The notes under the pieces: model-generated
Databases searched by the model: none
Told to the model about the DNA's origin: nothing
The model's input: only the letters and a program-made list of their open reading frames with translations
Part shown: piece after piece, positions 16,351-24,893 of the stretch
Numbering within the stretch: the stretch's first letter is position 1
Layout: every line of letters starts with the position of its first letter
Translations under genes and position numbers: made by a program
From: Haladaptatus pallidirubidus
GTDB lineage: Archaea > Halobacteriota > Halobacteria > Halobacteriales > Haladaptataceae
Length of the DNA stretch: 64,000 bases
Direction of reading: 5' to 3'
Assembly (NCBI RefSeq): GCF_020700235.1
Contig: NZ_CP085301.1
Span: forward strand, 744,001-808,000

Positions 16351-17082
16351 ATGACCCAAACCGCGATTCAGTTGTATTCCCTCCGCGAACTTGACGAATC
16401 GCTCCTCGACCTGCTCGCTCGCGTCGGCGAAACCGAGTTCGACGGCGTTGAGTTCGCGGGGTTGGGCGATGTCTCTCCCGCAGACGTCGCGGAAACGCTT
16501 GACGAAGTGGGACTCGGCGCCGCCGGGGCACACGTCCCATTCGACGAACTCGATGCGAATCCGGGGGACGTGGTCGAGACGTACGAAATGGTGGGCTGTG
16601 ACAGACTCGTCGTGCCGTATCTCGACGAATCGTACTTCGATAGCGAAGAAACGGCAATCGAAACCGCACACCGATTGGATGACCTCGCGGAACGAGTCGA
16701 GAGACGCGGTGCGGAACTCCATTACCACAACCACGCCCACGAATTTGTCGAAATCGGGGACAGGGCGGCCTTCGACGCCTTCATCGCGGAATCGAAAGTG
16801 AACATCGAACTCGACGTTGGATGGGTCGTCGCCGCGGGCCGCGACCCTGTTTCGCTCCTCGACCGTCTCGCCGGGCGCGTTCCGTTGGTGCACCTGAAAG
16901 ACACCGCCGACGGAGCCCCCGTCGAACTCGGGGACGGCGATGTGAACGCAGAGATCTGTGCCGACACTGCGCGCAGTGTCGGCGCGGAGTGGTTAGTGTA
17001 CGAACACGACGCTCCGAGCGACCCGGAATCGTCACTTCTCCGCGGTGCCGAACGTCTCTTAGAACTGAACAAACGTCCATGA
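16351..17082 (+). CDS. Sugar phosphate isomerase/epimerase-like TIM barrel protein
   Basis: This 243-residue protein of the AP-endonuclease-2/xylose isomerase-like superfamily begins MTQTAIQLYSLRELDESL, with strand motifs FDGVEFAGL, GAAGAHVPFDEL, CDRLVVPYL, AELHYHNHAHEF (metal-binding His cluster), VNIELDVGWVVAAG (Glu/Asp ligands) and LVHLKDT. Such proteins isomerise or epimerise sugars and inositols with a divalent metal. The substrate cannot be told from sequence. All expected metal ligands (Glu, Asp, His) appear present. Confidence 0.85.
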   Translation: MTQTAIQLYSLRELDESLLDLLARVGETEFDGVEFAGLGDVSPADVAETLDEVGLGAAGAHVPFDELDANPGDVVETYEMVGCDRLVVPYLDESYFDSEETAIETAHRLDDLAERVERRGAELHYHNHAHEFVEIGDRAAFDAFIAESKVNIELDVGWVVAAGRDPVSLLDRLAGRVPLVHLKDTADGAPVELGDGDVNAEICADTARSVGAEWLVYEHDAPSDPESSLLRGAERLLELNKRP

Positions 17083-17111
17083 ATATTAGTTATCGTTATA
17101 CTCATACTGAT

Positions 17112-17140
17112 GATTTTAGGTAAAAAATACCTGTAAAATC
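17112..17140. promoter_or_regulatory. AT-rich inverted repeat upstream of dnaG
   Basis: GATTTTA-GGTA, five A, then TACC-TG-TAAAATC: a near-perfect inverted repeat (7 bp plus 4 bp, with a 2-nt bulge). It lies 30 nt after the TIM barrel gene stop and about 120 nt before the dnaG ATG. It could terminate the first gene or bind a regulator of dnaG. Confidence 0.4.
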
Positions 17141-17261
17141 ACCCCAGAAAACGACGGTGACGACAGCTATTTCAGCACTCAAGCGCCAAAATGAGACGTA
17201 TCCATGGCACGGCTCATGGACGCATCACAATCACGCCCTCCACAGGGGCAGTTCATCACTC

Positions 17262-18701
17262 ATGGACGATACAGCGAAATACCTCATTCACGCAGACATT
17301 ACCGCCGACGGGGTGGTAGAGCGAAGTGACGTCGTCGGCGCGATATTCGGGCAGACCGAGGGACTGCTAGGCGACGACCTCGATTTGCGAGACCTCCAGC
17401 AGTCCTCCAAAGTCGGTCGAATCGACGTTCGCGTCGAGAGCGAACACGGCCAGTCGTTCGGCACTGTCACCATCGCCAGCAGTCTCGACAAGGTCGAGAC
17501 GGCGATTTTGGCGGCCTCGCTCGAAACGATAGAGCGCGTCGGCCCGTGTCGCTCCAGCGTTAGCATCGCCAACATCGAAGACGTTCGAACCGCGAAACGC
17601 CGGGAAGTCGTCGACCGCGCGAAGGAACTTCTGTCGTCGTCGTTCGACGAAGATGTGATGACCAGTCGCGAGATTCTGGCGGAAGTCCGCCAGAGCGTCC
17701 GCGTCGAGGACATCACCGAGTACGAAGGTTTTCCCGCCGGACCGAACGTCACGAACAGCGACGCGATTATCGTCGTGGAAGGCCGCGCAGACGTGTTGAC
17801 CCTCCTCCGATACGGCGTGAAAAACGCCATCGCGGTGGAGGGAACGAACGTTCCGGATGTCGTCGCCGACCTCACGCAGGAGCGCACGACCACCGCGTTT
17901 CTCGACGGCGACCGAGGCGGTGACCTCATTCTGAAGGAACTCGAACAGGTGGGCGATATCGACTACGTGGCCGTCGCCCCGCCCGGAAAATCGGTCGAAG
18001 ACCTCTCCCGAGACGAGGTGATGTCCGCCCTCCGGAAAAAACAAACCCTCAACCGGTTCGAACAGGGTGAAACCGGATTGGCCGCCGCAACCGACGGAAG
18101 CACGCGCCCGGCACCCGAGGCCGACGAAAGCACCACGGAAAAGCCGGTCGAACCCGCAATCGAGGACGCGAGCAATGACGAAGTCGAAAACGACGAGAGC
18201 ACTTCGGATGTCGAAGGCGGAACCGTCGAAGCCGTAACGGCCGAGACAACGGAAATTGAGTCCGAAAGTGGAGAAAACGTGGAAATTAACGACGATTCGC
18301 CCACAGACGAGTCGTCGATGCAATCGAACCTCGAAACGGATTCTGAACGCAAAACAAAATCTCAATCCGAGTCCTCCCCCGAATCGGAACCTGGCGCTGA
18401 GGAGCGTGAATCCCCGACGCTTCGCAGTCACGTCCGAACCGTCATCGACGGCGAATCCGTGACGGTGCGACTGCTCGACTCGGAGTTCGAAACCCTCGCG
18501 GAAGCGCCCGCCGACGAGACGTTCGACGCAATCGAAACTGCGGAATCGGTTCCGACCACGGTCGTACTCGACGGAACGCTCACGCAACGAATCCTCGACG
18601 TTTCGGCCCAGCGCGGCGTCGAACAAATCGTCGCCCGCGACGAGGGAGAGTTCGTGAAAAAGCCGACGACGGTTCGTATCCTGACCGCAAACCGCTTTTA
18701 A
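17262..18701 (+). CDS. dnaG: DNA primase DnaG (archaeal)
   Basis: This 479-residue protein has the archaeal DnaG layout: an N-terminal helical domain opening DDTAKYLIHADITADGVVERSDVVGAIFGQTEGLLG, then a TOPRIM domain with SDAIIVVEGRADVLTLL (Glu at residue 173) and FLDGDRGGDL. A long acidic Ser/Glu/Thr-rich linker (about 280-390) leads to a conserved C-terminal domain (TLRSHVRTVIDGESVTVRLLDSEF... GVEQIVARDEGEFVKKPTTVRIL). Archaeal DnaG makes RNA primers and is also found with the exosome. The ATG at 17262 is fixed by the conserved N-terminus. The stop lies in a T-run (18704-18710) and overlaps the convergent GNAT stop. Confidence 0.95.
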   Translation: MDDTAKYLIHADITADGVVERSDVVGAIFGQTEGLLGDDLDLRDLQQSSKVGRIDVRVESEHGQSFGTVTIASSLDKVETAILAASLETIERVGPCRSSVSIANIEDVRTAKRREVVDRAKELLSSSFDEDVMTSREILAEVRQSVRVEDITEYEGFPAGPNVTNSDAIIVVEGRADVLTLLRYGVKNAIAVEGTNVPDVVADLTQERTTTAFLDGDRGGDLILKELEQVGDIDYVAVAPPGKSVEDLSRDEVMSALRKKQTLNRFEQGETGLAAATDGSTRPAPEADESTTEKPVEPAIEDASNDEVENDESTSDVEGGTVEAVTAETTEIESESGENVEINDDSPTDESSMQSNLETDSERKTKSQSESSPESEPGAEERESPTLRSHVRTVIDGESVTVRLLDSEFETLAEAPADETFDAIETAESVPTTVVLDGTLTQRILDVSAQRGVEQIVARDEGEFVKKPTTVRILTANRF

Positions 18702-19114
18702 TATTTTTTTCCGAACACTAACGCAGTACCGCCGTCGGCGTAGTAATCCGATTCCGTCCGCCACAGTTCGAATCCTAACGATTCGTACAGTGCTTGGGCC
18801 GCCTCGTTTTCCTCGTGAACCGTGAGCGAAACGTGGTCACAGCCTCGCTTCTCCGCTGTTTCGATTGCCGTTTTCAGTAGTTCTGTCGCCCTCCCTTCTC
18901 GGCGATGGGCAGAGTCCACCACCAGTTCCGCAATATACGCGTCGTCGGAAATCAGCATCAGAACGTAGCCGACCGGACGACCTTCGGCGGTCGAAACGAA
19001 GACGAAGCCGAGACCTGTGAGAGCAGTTTCGAGCAACCTCGGCGTCGGTTCGGGAAGCCACTCCCGGATCCGTTTGAGGCGAGATAGGTCGTCCCGGGTG
19101 GCCGCACGAATCAC
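18698..19114 (-). CDS. GNAT family N-acetyltransferase (RimI-like)
   Basis: This 138-residue single-domain GNAT has strands MIRAATRDDLSRLKRI, GYVLMLISDDAYIAELVVDSAHRREGRATELLKTAI (motif A with R-R-E-G-R-A) and VSLTVHEENEAAQALYESLGFELW, the RimI-type hallmark. It may acetylate protein N-termini or small molecules. It overlaps the DUF92 gene upstream by 4 nt (19111-19114), giving a coupled pair, and its stop overlaps that of the convergent dnaG. Confidence 0.88.
   Translation of the reverse strand: MIRAATRDDLSRLKRIREWLPEPTPRLLETALTGLGFVFVSTAEGRPVGYVLMLISDDAYIAELVVDSAHRREGRATELLKTAIETAEKRGCDHVSLTVHEENEAAQALYESLGFELWRTESDYYADGGTALVFGKKY
18702..18712 (+). terminator. T-run terminator after dnaG
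   Basis: The dnaG stop codon is followed directly by TATTTTTTTCC with seven consecutive T, the typical archaeal U-tract terminator. It lies inside the 3' end of the convergent GNAT gene, so it does not serve that gene in the other direction. Confidence 0.5.
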
Positions 19115-20427
19115 ACCGGTAGACCTGCCAGTAGTGCGAGACCAGCCCCCAGCAGCGCCCCGGAGAGCGTGGCGAGGAAGTTGACGCTCTGGTTGCCGAT
19201 TTTATCGCCTTCGACGGTCGCGCCAAGGAGACTATCGACGGTCATGCCGCCGACTCCGGCAAGTGCGATGACGACCCCGCCGAGCAGTCCGATCGAATCG
19301 AACAATACCACGGCGATGAGCGCGACGACGCTCGCACCGAGGGCACCGGCCAGTTCGCCCTGCCACGTGACGCCACCGTCGGTTCCCGGTTCGACTCGCT
19401 TGAGCGAGGTGATGAGCCGCGGATTGTCGAAGACGCCGCCAATTTCGCTGGAGAGGGTGTCGCTCATCGCGGTCGCGATGCTCCCCGCGAATGCAAAGAG
19501 GAAGACGGTGCTGGCGATCGGTAGACGGTCGCTCGCGGCGAAGGCCAGCACCGCGAACAGCGCGACTGCGGCGTTACCCAGAACGTTTCCGCCGCCGCGT
19601 GCGCCTTCGTTGGCTTCCGCGACGCCGTTTTTTCGTTTCTGCTCGTAGCGGAACTTCGTGGACAGCGCCCCAAGCGCGAAAAAGGAGATGAGGACGGCGA
19701 ACCACGGGTAACCCCCGAGGACGATGGTGAGCAGTGCGAGCAGGACGCCGGTAAGCATCCCCGTGACGGAGGCGGTGTCGAGCGCCCACGAGATGTAGCC
19801 GAATCCCGCCGTAATCGCGATTGCCAGCGCGACTTCGAGCGGCGTCACCGTCACGGTCAGGTCGGCGAACAACCAGAGGAGGAGCGCCACGGAAAACATC
19901 ACCAGCGGGTCGTCGCGCTCGAAGAGAACCGACCGAAGCAGTCCGGCCAACAGCGCGCCGCTCGCTGCCAGGAAGATGATGATGGGAACCATCGAATCCA
20001 CCGGTGCACCGTCGATCTGTAGGACGATAATCTGCGCGACGATGGCTGCCGCGAATCCGCCGAGAGTGAATCCCGTCGTCGCGATAATCGCGGTGTTGTT
20101 CCACGAGCGAGCGATTTGCTCGGCGAGGTTTCCGTAGACGAGCAGACAGACGGCGGCGATGAACACGCGCGTCGGAAGGTCGACGAGCATGACGAGCATG
20201 GCGAGTCCCGCGGTGGCAAAGGAAAACGCGGCGAGGCCGCGCAGTCGTCCTTCGCTGCGGTCACTGGGGCGTGCGAACAGGTCGAACACGACCCCGTCGT
20301 CTACGACGAGCGCAAGCGCGCCGATTGCGGCGAACAGCGCGGCCACGCCCGCCACCAGCACCGACCCAACGAGGGCTAGCGTTCCGATTCCCGCGAACGC
20401 CGCCGCCCGCCGAATGCTCGTGGTCAC
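19111..20427 (-). CDS. DUF92 family membrane protein
   Basis: This 438-residue polytopic membrane protein has about 12 helices. The C-terminal 220 residues carry the DUF92 signatures: RYEQKRKNGVAEANEGARGGGNVLGN, AFAGSIATAMSDTLSSEIG and GGVTWQGELAGALGASVVAL, followed by GMTVDSLLGATVEG. DUF92 includes the plant VTE6 phytyl-phosphate kinases, so a role in prenyl phosphate metabolism is plausible. Its position next to two cis-prenyltransferase-family genes fits a prenyl-lipid theme, but this is inference. It is the first gene of a pair with the GNAT. Confidence 0.88.
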   Translation of the reverse strand: MTTSIRRAAAFAGIGTLALVGSVLVAGVAALFAAIGALALVVDDGVVFDLFARPSDRSEGRLRGLAAFSFATAGLAMLVMLVDLPTRVFIAAVCLLVYGNLAEQIARSWNNTAIIATTGFTLGGFAAAIVAQIIVLQIDGAPVDSMVPIIIFLAASGALLAGLLRSVLFERDDPLVMFSVALLLWLFADLTVTVTPLEVALAIAITAGFGYISWALDTASVTGMLTGVLLALLTIVLGGYPWFAVLISFFALGALSTKFRYEQKRKNGVAEANEGARGGGNVLGNAAVALFAVLAFAASDRLPIASTVFLFAFAGSIATAMSDTLSSEIGGVFDNPRLITSLKRVEPGTDGGVTWQGELAGALGASVVALIAVVLFDSIGLLGGVVIALAGVGGMTVDSLLGATVEGDKIGNQSVNFLATLSGALLGAGLALLAGLPV

Positions 20428-20514
20428 GGTGTGATTTTTCGGGGACGAACACTTAATCCTCCCGAACGGAGGATGGCGTGACGTTTAAGAGACGATAGCG
20501 GCAATTCCGCGCCA

Positions 20515-21123
20515 GTGGGACTTTACGACCAGTACCTCACGGCGCGCGTCCGCCGCCACGAAGCCGAGCCGCCGAGCCACATCGCAGTCGTCATCACCGA
20601 ACGCGACCTGTTGGAACAGGGCGCGTACGAAACGCTCGAATCATTTTTCGATTGGGCGTTCGACCACGGGGCGAAACGCGTCACCATTTACGTGAGCGTC
20701 CTCGACTCCGGCGCGGTGCCGACCCTCCAGCGCGAACTCGAAAACGTTCGTACACCGCGCGAAATCGCGGTTCGCGGCCCCGACGACCTCACGCCCGCCG
20801 ACGCCCCGATTCAGGTGAGCATCGGACTCGGGGGAAAAAGCGAGTTCGCGGAGGCGGTGCGGGCGGTCGCGGAGGACGTGGAATCGGGGGACGTATCCGC
20901 CGACGAGGTAGACGAATCGGCAATCGAATCGAGATTGGTGTTTCCGACCGATCCCGATTTGGTCATCAAAACCGGGGCGGAACGTCTGTCGGATTTCATG
21001 ATTTGGCAGTCGGTGTACTCGGAACTGTACTTCACCGACGTGAACTGGCGCGATTTCCGCCAGCGCGACTATCTGCGGGCGATTCTGGATTACAAGAACC
21101 GACAGCGGCGATTCGGGCGGTGA
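20515..21123 (+). CDS. cis-prenyltransferase-like protein lacking the catalytic aspartate (NgBR/Nus1-like)
   Basis: This 202-residue homologue of undecaprenyl diphosphate synthase starts with GTG. The N-terminal strand HIAVVITERDL aligns with HVAVIQDGNRR of true enzymes, so the catalytic Asp of DGNRR is Thr-28 here and the motif is gone. The C-terminal half is well conserved (PDLVIKTGAERLSDFMIWQ, YSELYFTDVNWRDF) and ends in RRFGR, which holds the RxG motif (R199-F200-G201) that completes the active site across the dimer in homodimeric enzymes and in eukaryotic NgBR/Nus1. The likely role is the non-catalytic partner of the UppS at 24894-25811. Confidence 0.82.
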   Translation: MGLYDQYLTARVRRHEAEPPSHIAVVITERDLLEQGAYETLESFFDWAFDHGAKRVTIYVSVLDSGAVPTLQRELENVRTPREIAVRGPDDLTPADAPIQVSIGLGGKSEFAEAVRAVAEDVESGDVSADEVDESAIESRLVFPTDPDLVIKTGAERLSDFMIWQSVYSELYFTDVNWRDFRQRDYLRAILDYKNRQRRFGR

Positions 21124-21292
21124 AAAGCGTAACTCACAGATAACGACGAGACACTACGCCAGTGTATCGCATTCATCAGAAATGAGAATATCATTTTTTG
21201 TCTACTTCTCACCAAACCCTACAATATCCCGAATCTTTCCGAATAACCATCAAAAATCCCGCGTAAAACGCGAGAGCGTCCGCCGTAACGGC

Positions 21293-22873
21293 TCAGTCGC
21301 TCAGGTTGCCGTCGGCTACCTCGTCGGTACTCATCGACGCGGCACTCGCCGAGGCGTACGGTTGCCCGTCCACGGTCAGGGTCGCCGGGCCACTCTTCGT
21401 CGCGGAGGTGACGCCGCCGGTCACGTAGAAGGCGTGTGCTCTCCCTGCTGGAACGGTTCCCGTCGCTCGCCTCGAATTCGGCGGCCGTTTCGCCGAGACC
21501 GACGACGCCCAGGACGTCGTGAGGGTCGCACCGTTATCTCCTGCGGGGCCGATGTAGGTGCCCGCCCGAACGTCGTAGATGGTCGCGGAACTGTTACCTT
21601 TGTTCTCGATACGAACAAGGTTCGCCGACTGGAGCGGCACCTGTCCGAGCGGCGGTGGACTCGGCAGTGGTGGCGTCGTATTCGGCGCTGTGGGTGACCC
21701 GCCGGTAGTCATCCGGTCGCTGACGTATGACGAGTTCGTCTGCATACCGCCAATCGTTCCCGAGACGGTTCCCCACGTGTCCGGCGCTTGACCGATGTAA
21801 ATACCGTAGACGGAGTCGTGGTCGTTTCGAACCTGCACGTTGTTGAGTTGGAGGTATTCGAGATTCGCCTCGGAACCGTCTTCCATCCGTGGTCCGACGA
21901 GGGTATATACTGCGTGCTGGTTCAGTTTGGTCGAATCGTAACTGATTCGAACGTTCCGAATGTCGATGCGTTGACACGGCGTTCCCGCCGCGATTGGAGC
22001 GCCACAGCTCGGATCCAAATATCGGTGGAGGAAATCGCTATCCGCGATGGTAAGCGTCCCGTTGTAGCTGTCGATACCGCCCGCCGAATCCGTCAGTGTT
22101 GTTGCCTCCGCGGTGACGCCGCGCTGGAGCGACCCACCCGACCACGTCTGTCGAGGATGCTGGGCGTTTTTGACCGAGACGCAGTTGTTAACTTCGGTCT
22201 TCCCTCCGAGTCGCATCCCGTTTTGCGTATTTCGAAGGTAGCAGTTGAAGATGTTTAGCTTCCCCGCGGGCTTTTTCGCGTAGATCGTGTTTTCGCCCCA
22301 GAGTTCGAACCAACATCGATTGAACGTGAGTGCCCCTCCCGACGATTCGACCAGTATCGCTCGACGGTTACTGGCCTGCGTCGGCGTAGCTGACCCTTCG
22401 TGGAAGTAACAATCCTGTAGAAGGCCTCTCGTCCCTTGCGCCGCCGCGAGACGGAAGTACGTCCGCGCGTCGCTCGAATTGTTGCTTCCGACTTTGGTGT
22501 CGGTGTCCGCTCGAACTTTCCCGCGCGTAACGAGTCGCTTGAGCTCCCAGTTCCCCGCACTGGAATTCATTCTGATGAACGGCGGCACCGTCACGTTTCG
22601 CATATCGAGTTCGAAGCCGTCGAGGACGAACCCGTTAGACCGCGCTTCAATCCACCGAACGTTGCCGGAACGACCGGGAACGAGTCGTGCACCGTTCGGC
22701 GCCCTCAGCGTGAGGTTGTCAGTTCCCGACGCGACGAGAATGTCGTTGAGCTTGTACGTACCCGGAGGAAACGTGATGGTAGTATTGCTCCCGACGAGTC
22801 GGTCGAGAACCGAGTCGATAGATGTGTTTCCCGTACTGTCCGCGCCTTGGTTCGCGATGTTGTAGGTTGGCAT
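21293..22873 (-). CDS. Right-handed parallel beta-helix protein (pectate-lyase-like fold)
   Basis: This 526-residue protein has an N-terminal cap (IDSVLDRLVGSNTTITFPPGTYKL) followed by beta-helix rungs up to about residue 390, for example LDGFELDMRNVTV, GGALTFNRCWFELWGEN and NIFNCYLRNTQNGMRLGG. A Pro-rich hinge (about 395-413, PPLPSPPPLGQVPL) leads to a C-terminal beta-sandwich-like domain of about 110 residues. There is no signal peptide, membrane helix or sorting motif at either end, so export would need another route. Such folds usually bind or cleave polysaccharides; no catalytic triad can be assigned. It is a paralogue of the divergent gene at 23484. Confidence 0.75.
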   Translation of the reverse strand: MPTYNIANQGADSTGNTSIDSVLDRLVGSNTTITFPPGTYKLNDILVASGTDNLTLRAPNGARLVPGRSGNVRWIEARSNGFVLDGFELDMRNVTVPPFIRMNSSAGNWELKRLVTRGKVRADTDTKVGSNNSSDARTYFRLAAAQGTRGLLQDCYFHEGSATPTQASNRRAILVESSGGALTFNRCWFELWGENTIYAKKPAGKLNIFNCYLRNTQNGMRLGGKTEVNNCVSVKNAQHPRQTWSGGSLQRGVTAEATTLTDSAGGIDSYNGTLTIADSDFLHRYLDPSCGAPIAAGTPCQRIDIRNVRISYDSTKLNQHAVYTLVGPRMEDGSEANLEYLQLNNVQVRNDHDSVYGIYIGQAPDTWGTVSGTIGGMQTNSSYVSDRMTTGGSPTAPNTTPPLPSPPPLGQVPLQSANLVRIENKGNSSATIYDVRAGTYIGPAGDNGATLTTSWASSVSAKRPPNSRRATGTVPAGRAHAFYVTGGVTSATKSGPATLTVDGQPYASASAASMSTDEVADGNLSD

Positions 22874-23483
22874 TTACGTATCTCCCACTCGTGGTAGCGT
22901 ACGGTCTTCGTGTCTTCTTCTGCGTGCGGTTGGTCGCCCCGTTTTTCGAACTGTTCCCGCCGTCCCGTCGTTCGCGTCTCGGTCGGTAGCAACGAGTCGT
23001 CTCGTCTTTTTTCGACTAAAACGCGCTGCAGTGCCGGTATCGCTTCGTGATTCCGTTCTGAATGTCATTTTCATGGCTTCGATGCGTTCGTTCCCGTTCG
23101 CAGATGAATACTGAACAGCACCGTAATTAATTATTAACTTCTTACTTGATAGAATAATAGTAGAATATAGTTAATTAAATTCTAGAGAGAAGATTTTAAA
23201 CTAATTGGACAGATGACAACTAATGTAGTCTGAATAGTCCGCGAACGCTCCGAAGACGACGTTCGAATGCAGTTGAATTCAAAACGCGTGACAGTACCGA
23301 TGACGGATAGTTCGACGGGATTAGCCCCTCGGTTTCGATAGCGGTACCCGAATGCGGCTTGGTAACTGGGACGTCTTACGGAGCGGAAATTCGGGCAGTA
23401 GGTGGAACCTACACCGACTACGCCCGGCTTGACCCGCTTTACGCCCACCATTACGAAATAGCAGACGGCAGTCGTACCAATGA
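22874..23483. other. 610-bp divergent intergenic region between beta-helix genes
   Basis: No convincing gene is seen. A strongly AT-rich core (about 23115-23210, with many TAATTA/TTAAT runs) would hold promoters for both divergent genes. Base composition drops sharply compared with the flanks, as is common at acquired gene clusters. Confidence 0.6.
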
Positions 23484-24857
23484 ATGGGGTCATCGAGCGA
23501 CGGAACGACCAGACGCAACTATCTCCGTGTCGCCGGTGTCGCGCTGGCGACCGCAATCGCCGGATGCGACGGCATCTCGGAGCCGAACAAACAATCCGTT
23601 CTCGCCCCCTACGGCGACCGATTCGAGACGGTCGCCGACCTCGGCCGAACGGACGCGGATAGAACCGGAACCGAGAGGGTGGATTCGGTCGTAAACCGAT
23701 TGGCGCGCGATGGAACGCTGCTCTACTTTCCGCCCGGCACGTATCGGCTTTCGAACCTCGACCTCTCCGGTCGCTCGAACTGCGGGCTCGTCGGCAACCG
23801 AGCAACCTTGCTCGTTCCCCCGTCCGAACAGGGAAACTGGATTTACGGAGAATCGGTTCGTAACCTCCTGTTCGACGGATTCACGCTCGACTACACGGCA
23901 CCGACCGCCGCACCCGTCGTCGCTTTCTCGGTCGCCGGTCGGAGGAACGCTCTGCGAAACCTGACGTTCGAAGGGAGTCGCGAGGCGTATCCGCGAAGCG
24001 GTTTGGAACTCGAAGTCCCCGATCGATCTGCGTCACTGGTCGTTGATAGCCTCGATATGCGCGGCGGGTCTCGGAACGGAAACGCGATTTTCACGCACGC
24101 CGGTGACGGGTCGCTGAAATTCGTGGACTGTCGGGTCGAGGACTGGGCGGAAGGTCTCTACGCATCCCCGCACTCCGGCCCACTGGTCGTCAGCGGCGGC
24201 ACCTACGCCAACAACGGTATCGACCAGATACGAATCGGCGGTGGAACCAGCGGCGCACGCGTGGAGAACACGACTGTTCGCGTGGATAACCCGAGAAATC
24301 CGAAGGCAAAGCCGAACATGCGCGGGATTTGGTTGGAAGAAGGAACGAACGCAGTCATCGACAACTGTTCAATCGAAATTACGGATTTAACCGGGACGTA
24401 CAGCTCTGGTGGAATCGTGGTCGAAAAGCAGTTCGGAAGCGCGAAAATCACGAACACGACGATTCAGACGAACCAGAGCGTCCCGGCCATCAACATCCGC
24501 ACGCCGACCACCGAATACGACCCCGAAACGATGCCGAGTATGGACGGACTTCCGTCGAACCACAACGTCACCTGTGAAACCGTCTCGATGTACGGAACTG
24601 CCCCGGAGGGAACTGCCGTCTTGCTTGCGGGGCGGGATGGATGCAAATTTAGCGATATTTCCGTTCAGCACCATTTCGGCAATCGGGACGGAATCACCAT
24701 CAAGGATGGTCGTGGAACGAGGATTCACGATGCTCGGTTACGAGTGCGTGGTACGCCGATTGTCGCACCGGGTTTGACGCCAATGACGCAGAATATAAAG
24801 ACGGGCGGAATCGGTTCGCTGTCGCAGTTAGGTGAATCGGTGTACGACTCCATTTAG
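23484..24857 (+). CDS. Tat-exported lipoprotein with beta-helix domain
   Basis: This 457-residue protein has a Tat signal (TTRRNYLRVAGVALATA) running into the lipobox IAGC, so it should be exported folded and lipid-anchored at about Cys-28. The body is a right-handed beta-helix that shares the start-of-helix motif FPPGTYRLSNLDL and LFDGFTLDY with the neighbour (FPPGTYKL, LDGFELD). It then has rungs such as GGTYANNGIDQIRIGGGTSGARVENTTVRV and NAVIDNCSIEI. It probably acts on or binds surface glycans; the substrate is unknown. It and its divergent paralogue form a two-gene island between the two cis-prenyltransferase genes. Confidence 0.8.
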   Translation: MGSSSDGTTRRNYLRVAGVALATAIAGCDGISEPNKQSVLAPYGDRFETVADLGRTDADRTGTERVDSVVNRLARDGTLLYFPPGTYRLSNLDLSGRSNCGLVGNRATLLVPPSEQGNWIYGESVRNLLFDGFTLDYTAPTAAPVVAFSVAGRRNALRNLTFEGSREAYPRSGLELEVPDRSASLVVDSLDMRGGSRNGNAIFTHAGDGSLKFVDCRVEDWAEGLYASPHSGPLVVSGGTYANNGIDQIRIGGGTSGARVENTTVRVDNPRNPKAKPNMRGIWLEEGTNAVIDNCSIEITDLTGTYSSGGIVVEKQFGSAKITNTTIQTNQSVPAINIRTPTTEYDPETMPSMDGLPSNHNVTCETVSMYGTAPEGTAVLLAGRDGCKFSDISVQHHFGNRDGITIKDGRGTRIHDARLRVRGTPIVAPGLTPMTQNIKTGGIGSLSQLGESVYDSI

Positions 24858-24893
24858 CGTGGTTGTCCGTATGAATTCGGTGATGTTAACGCT

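Noticed and set aside
23182..23805. Minus-strand frame across the beta-helix intergenic region
   Set aside because: It overlaps the start of the Tat lipoprotein and is rich in R and S; no family or start signal.
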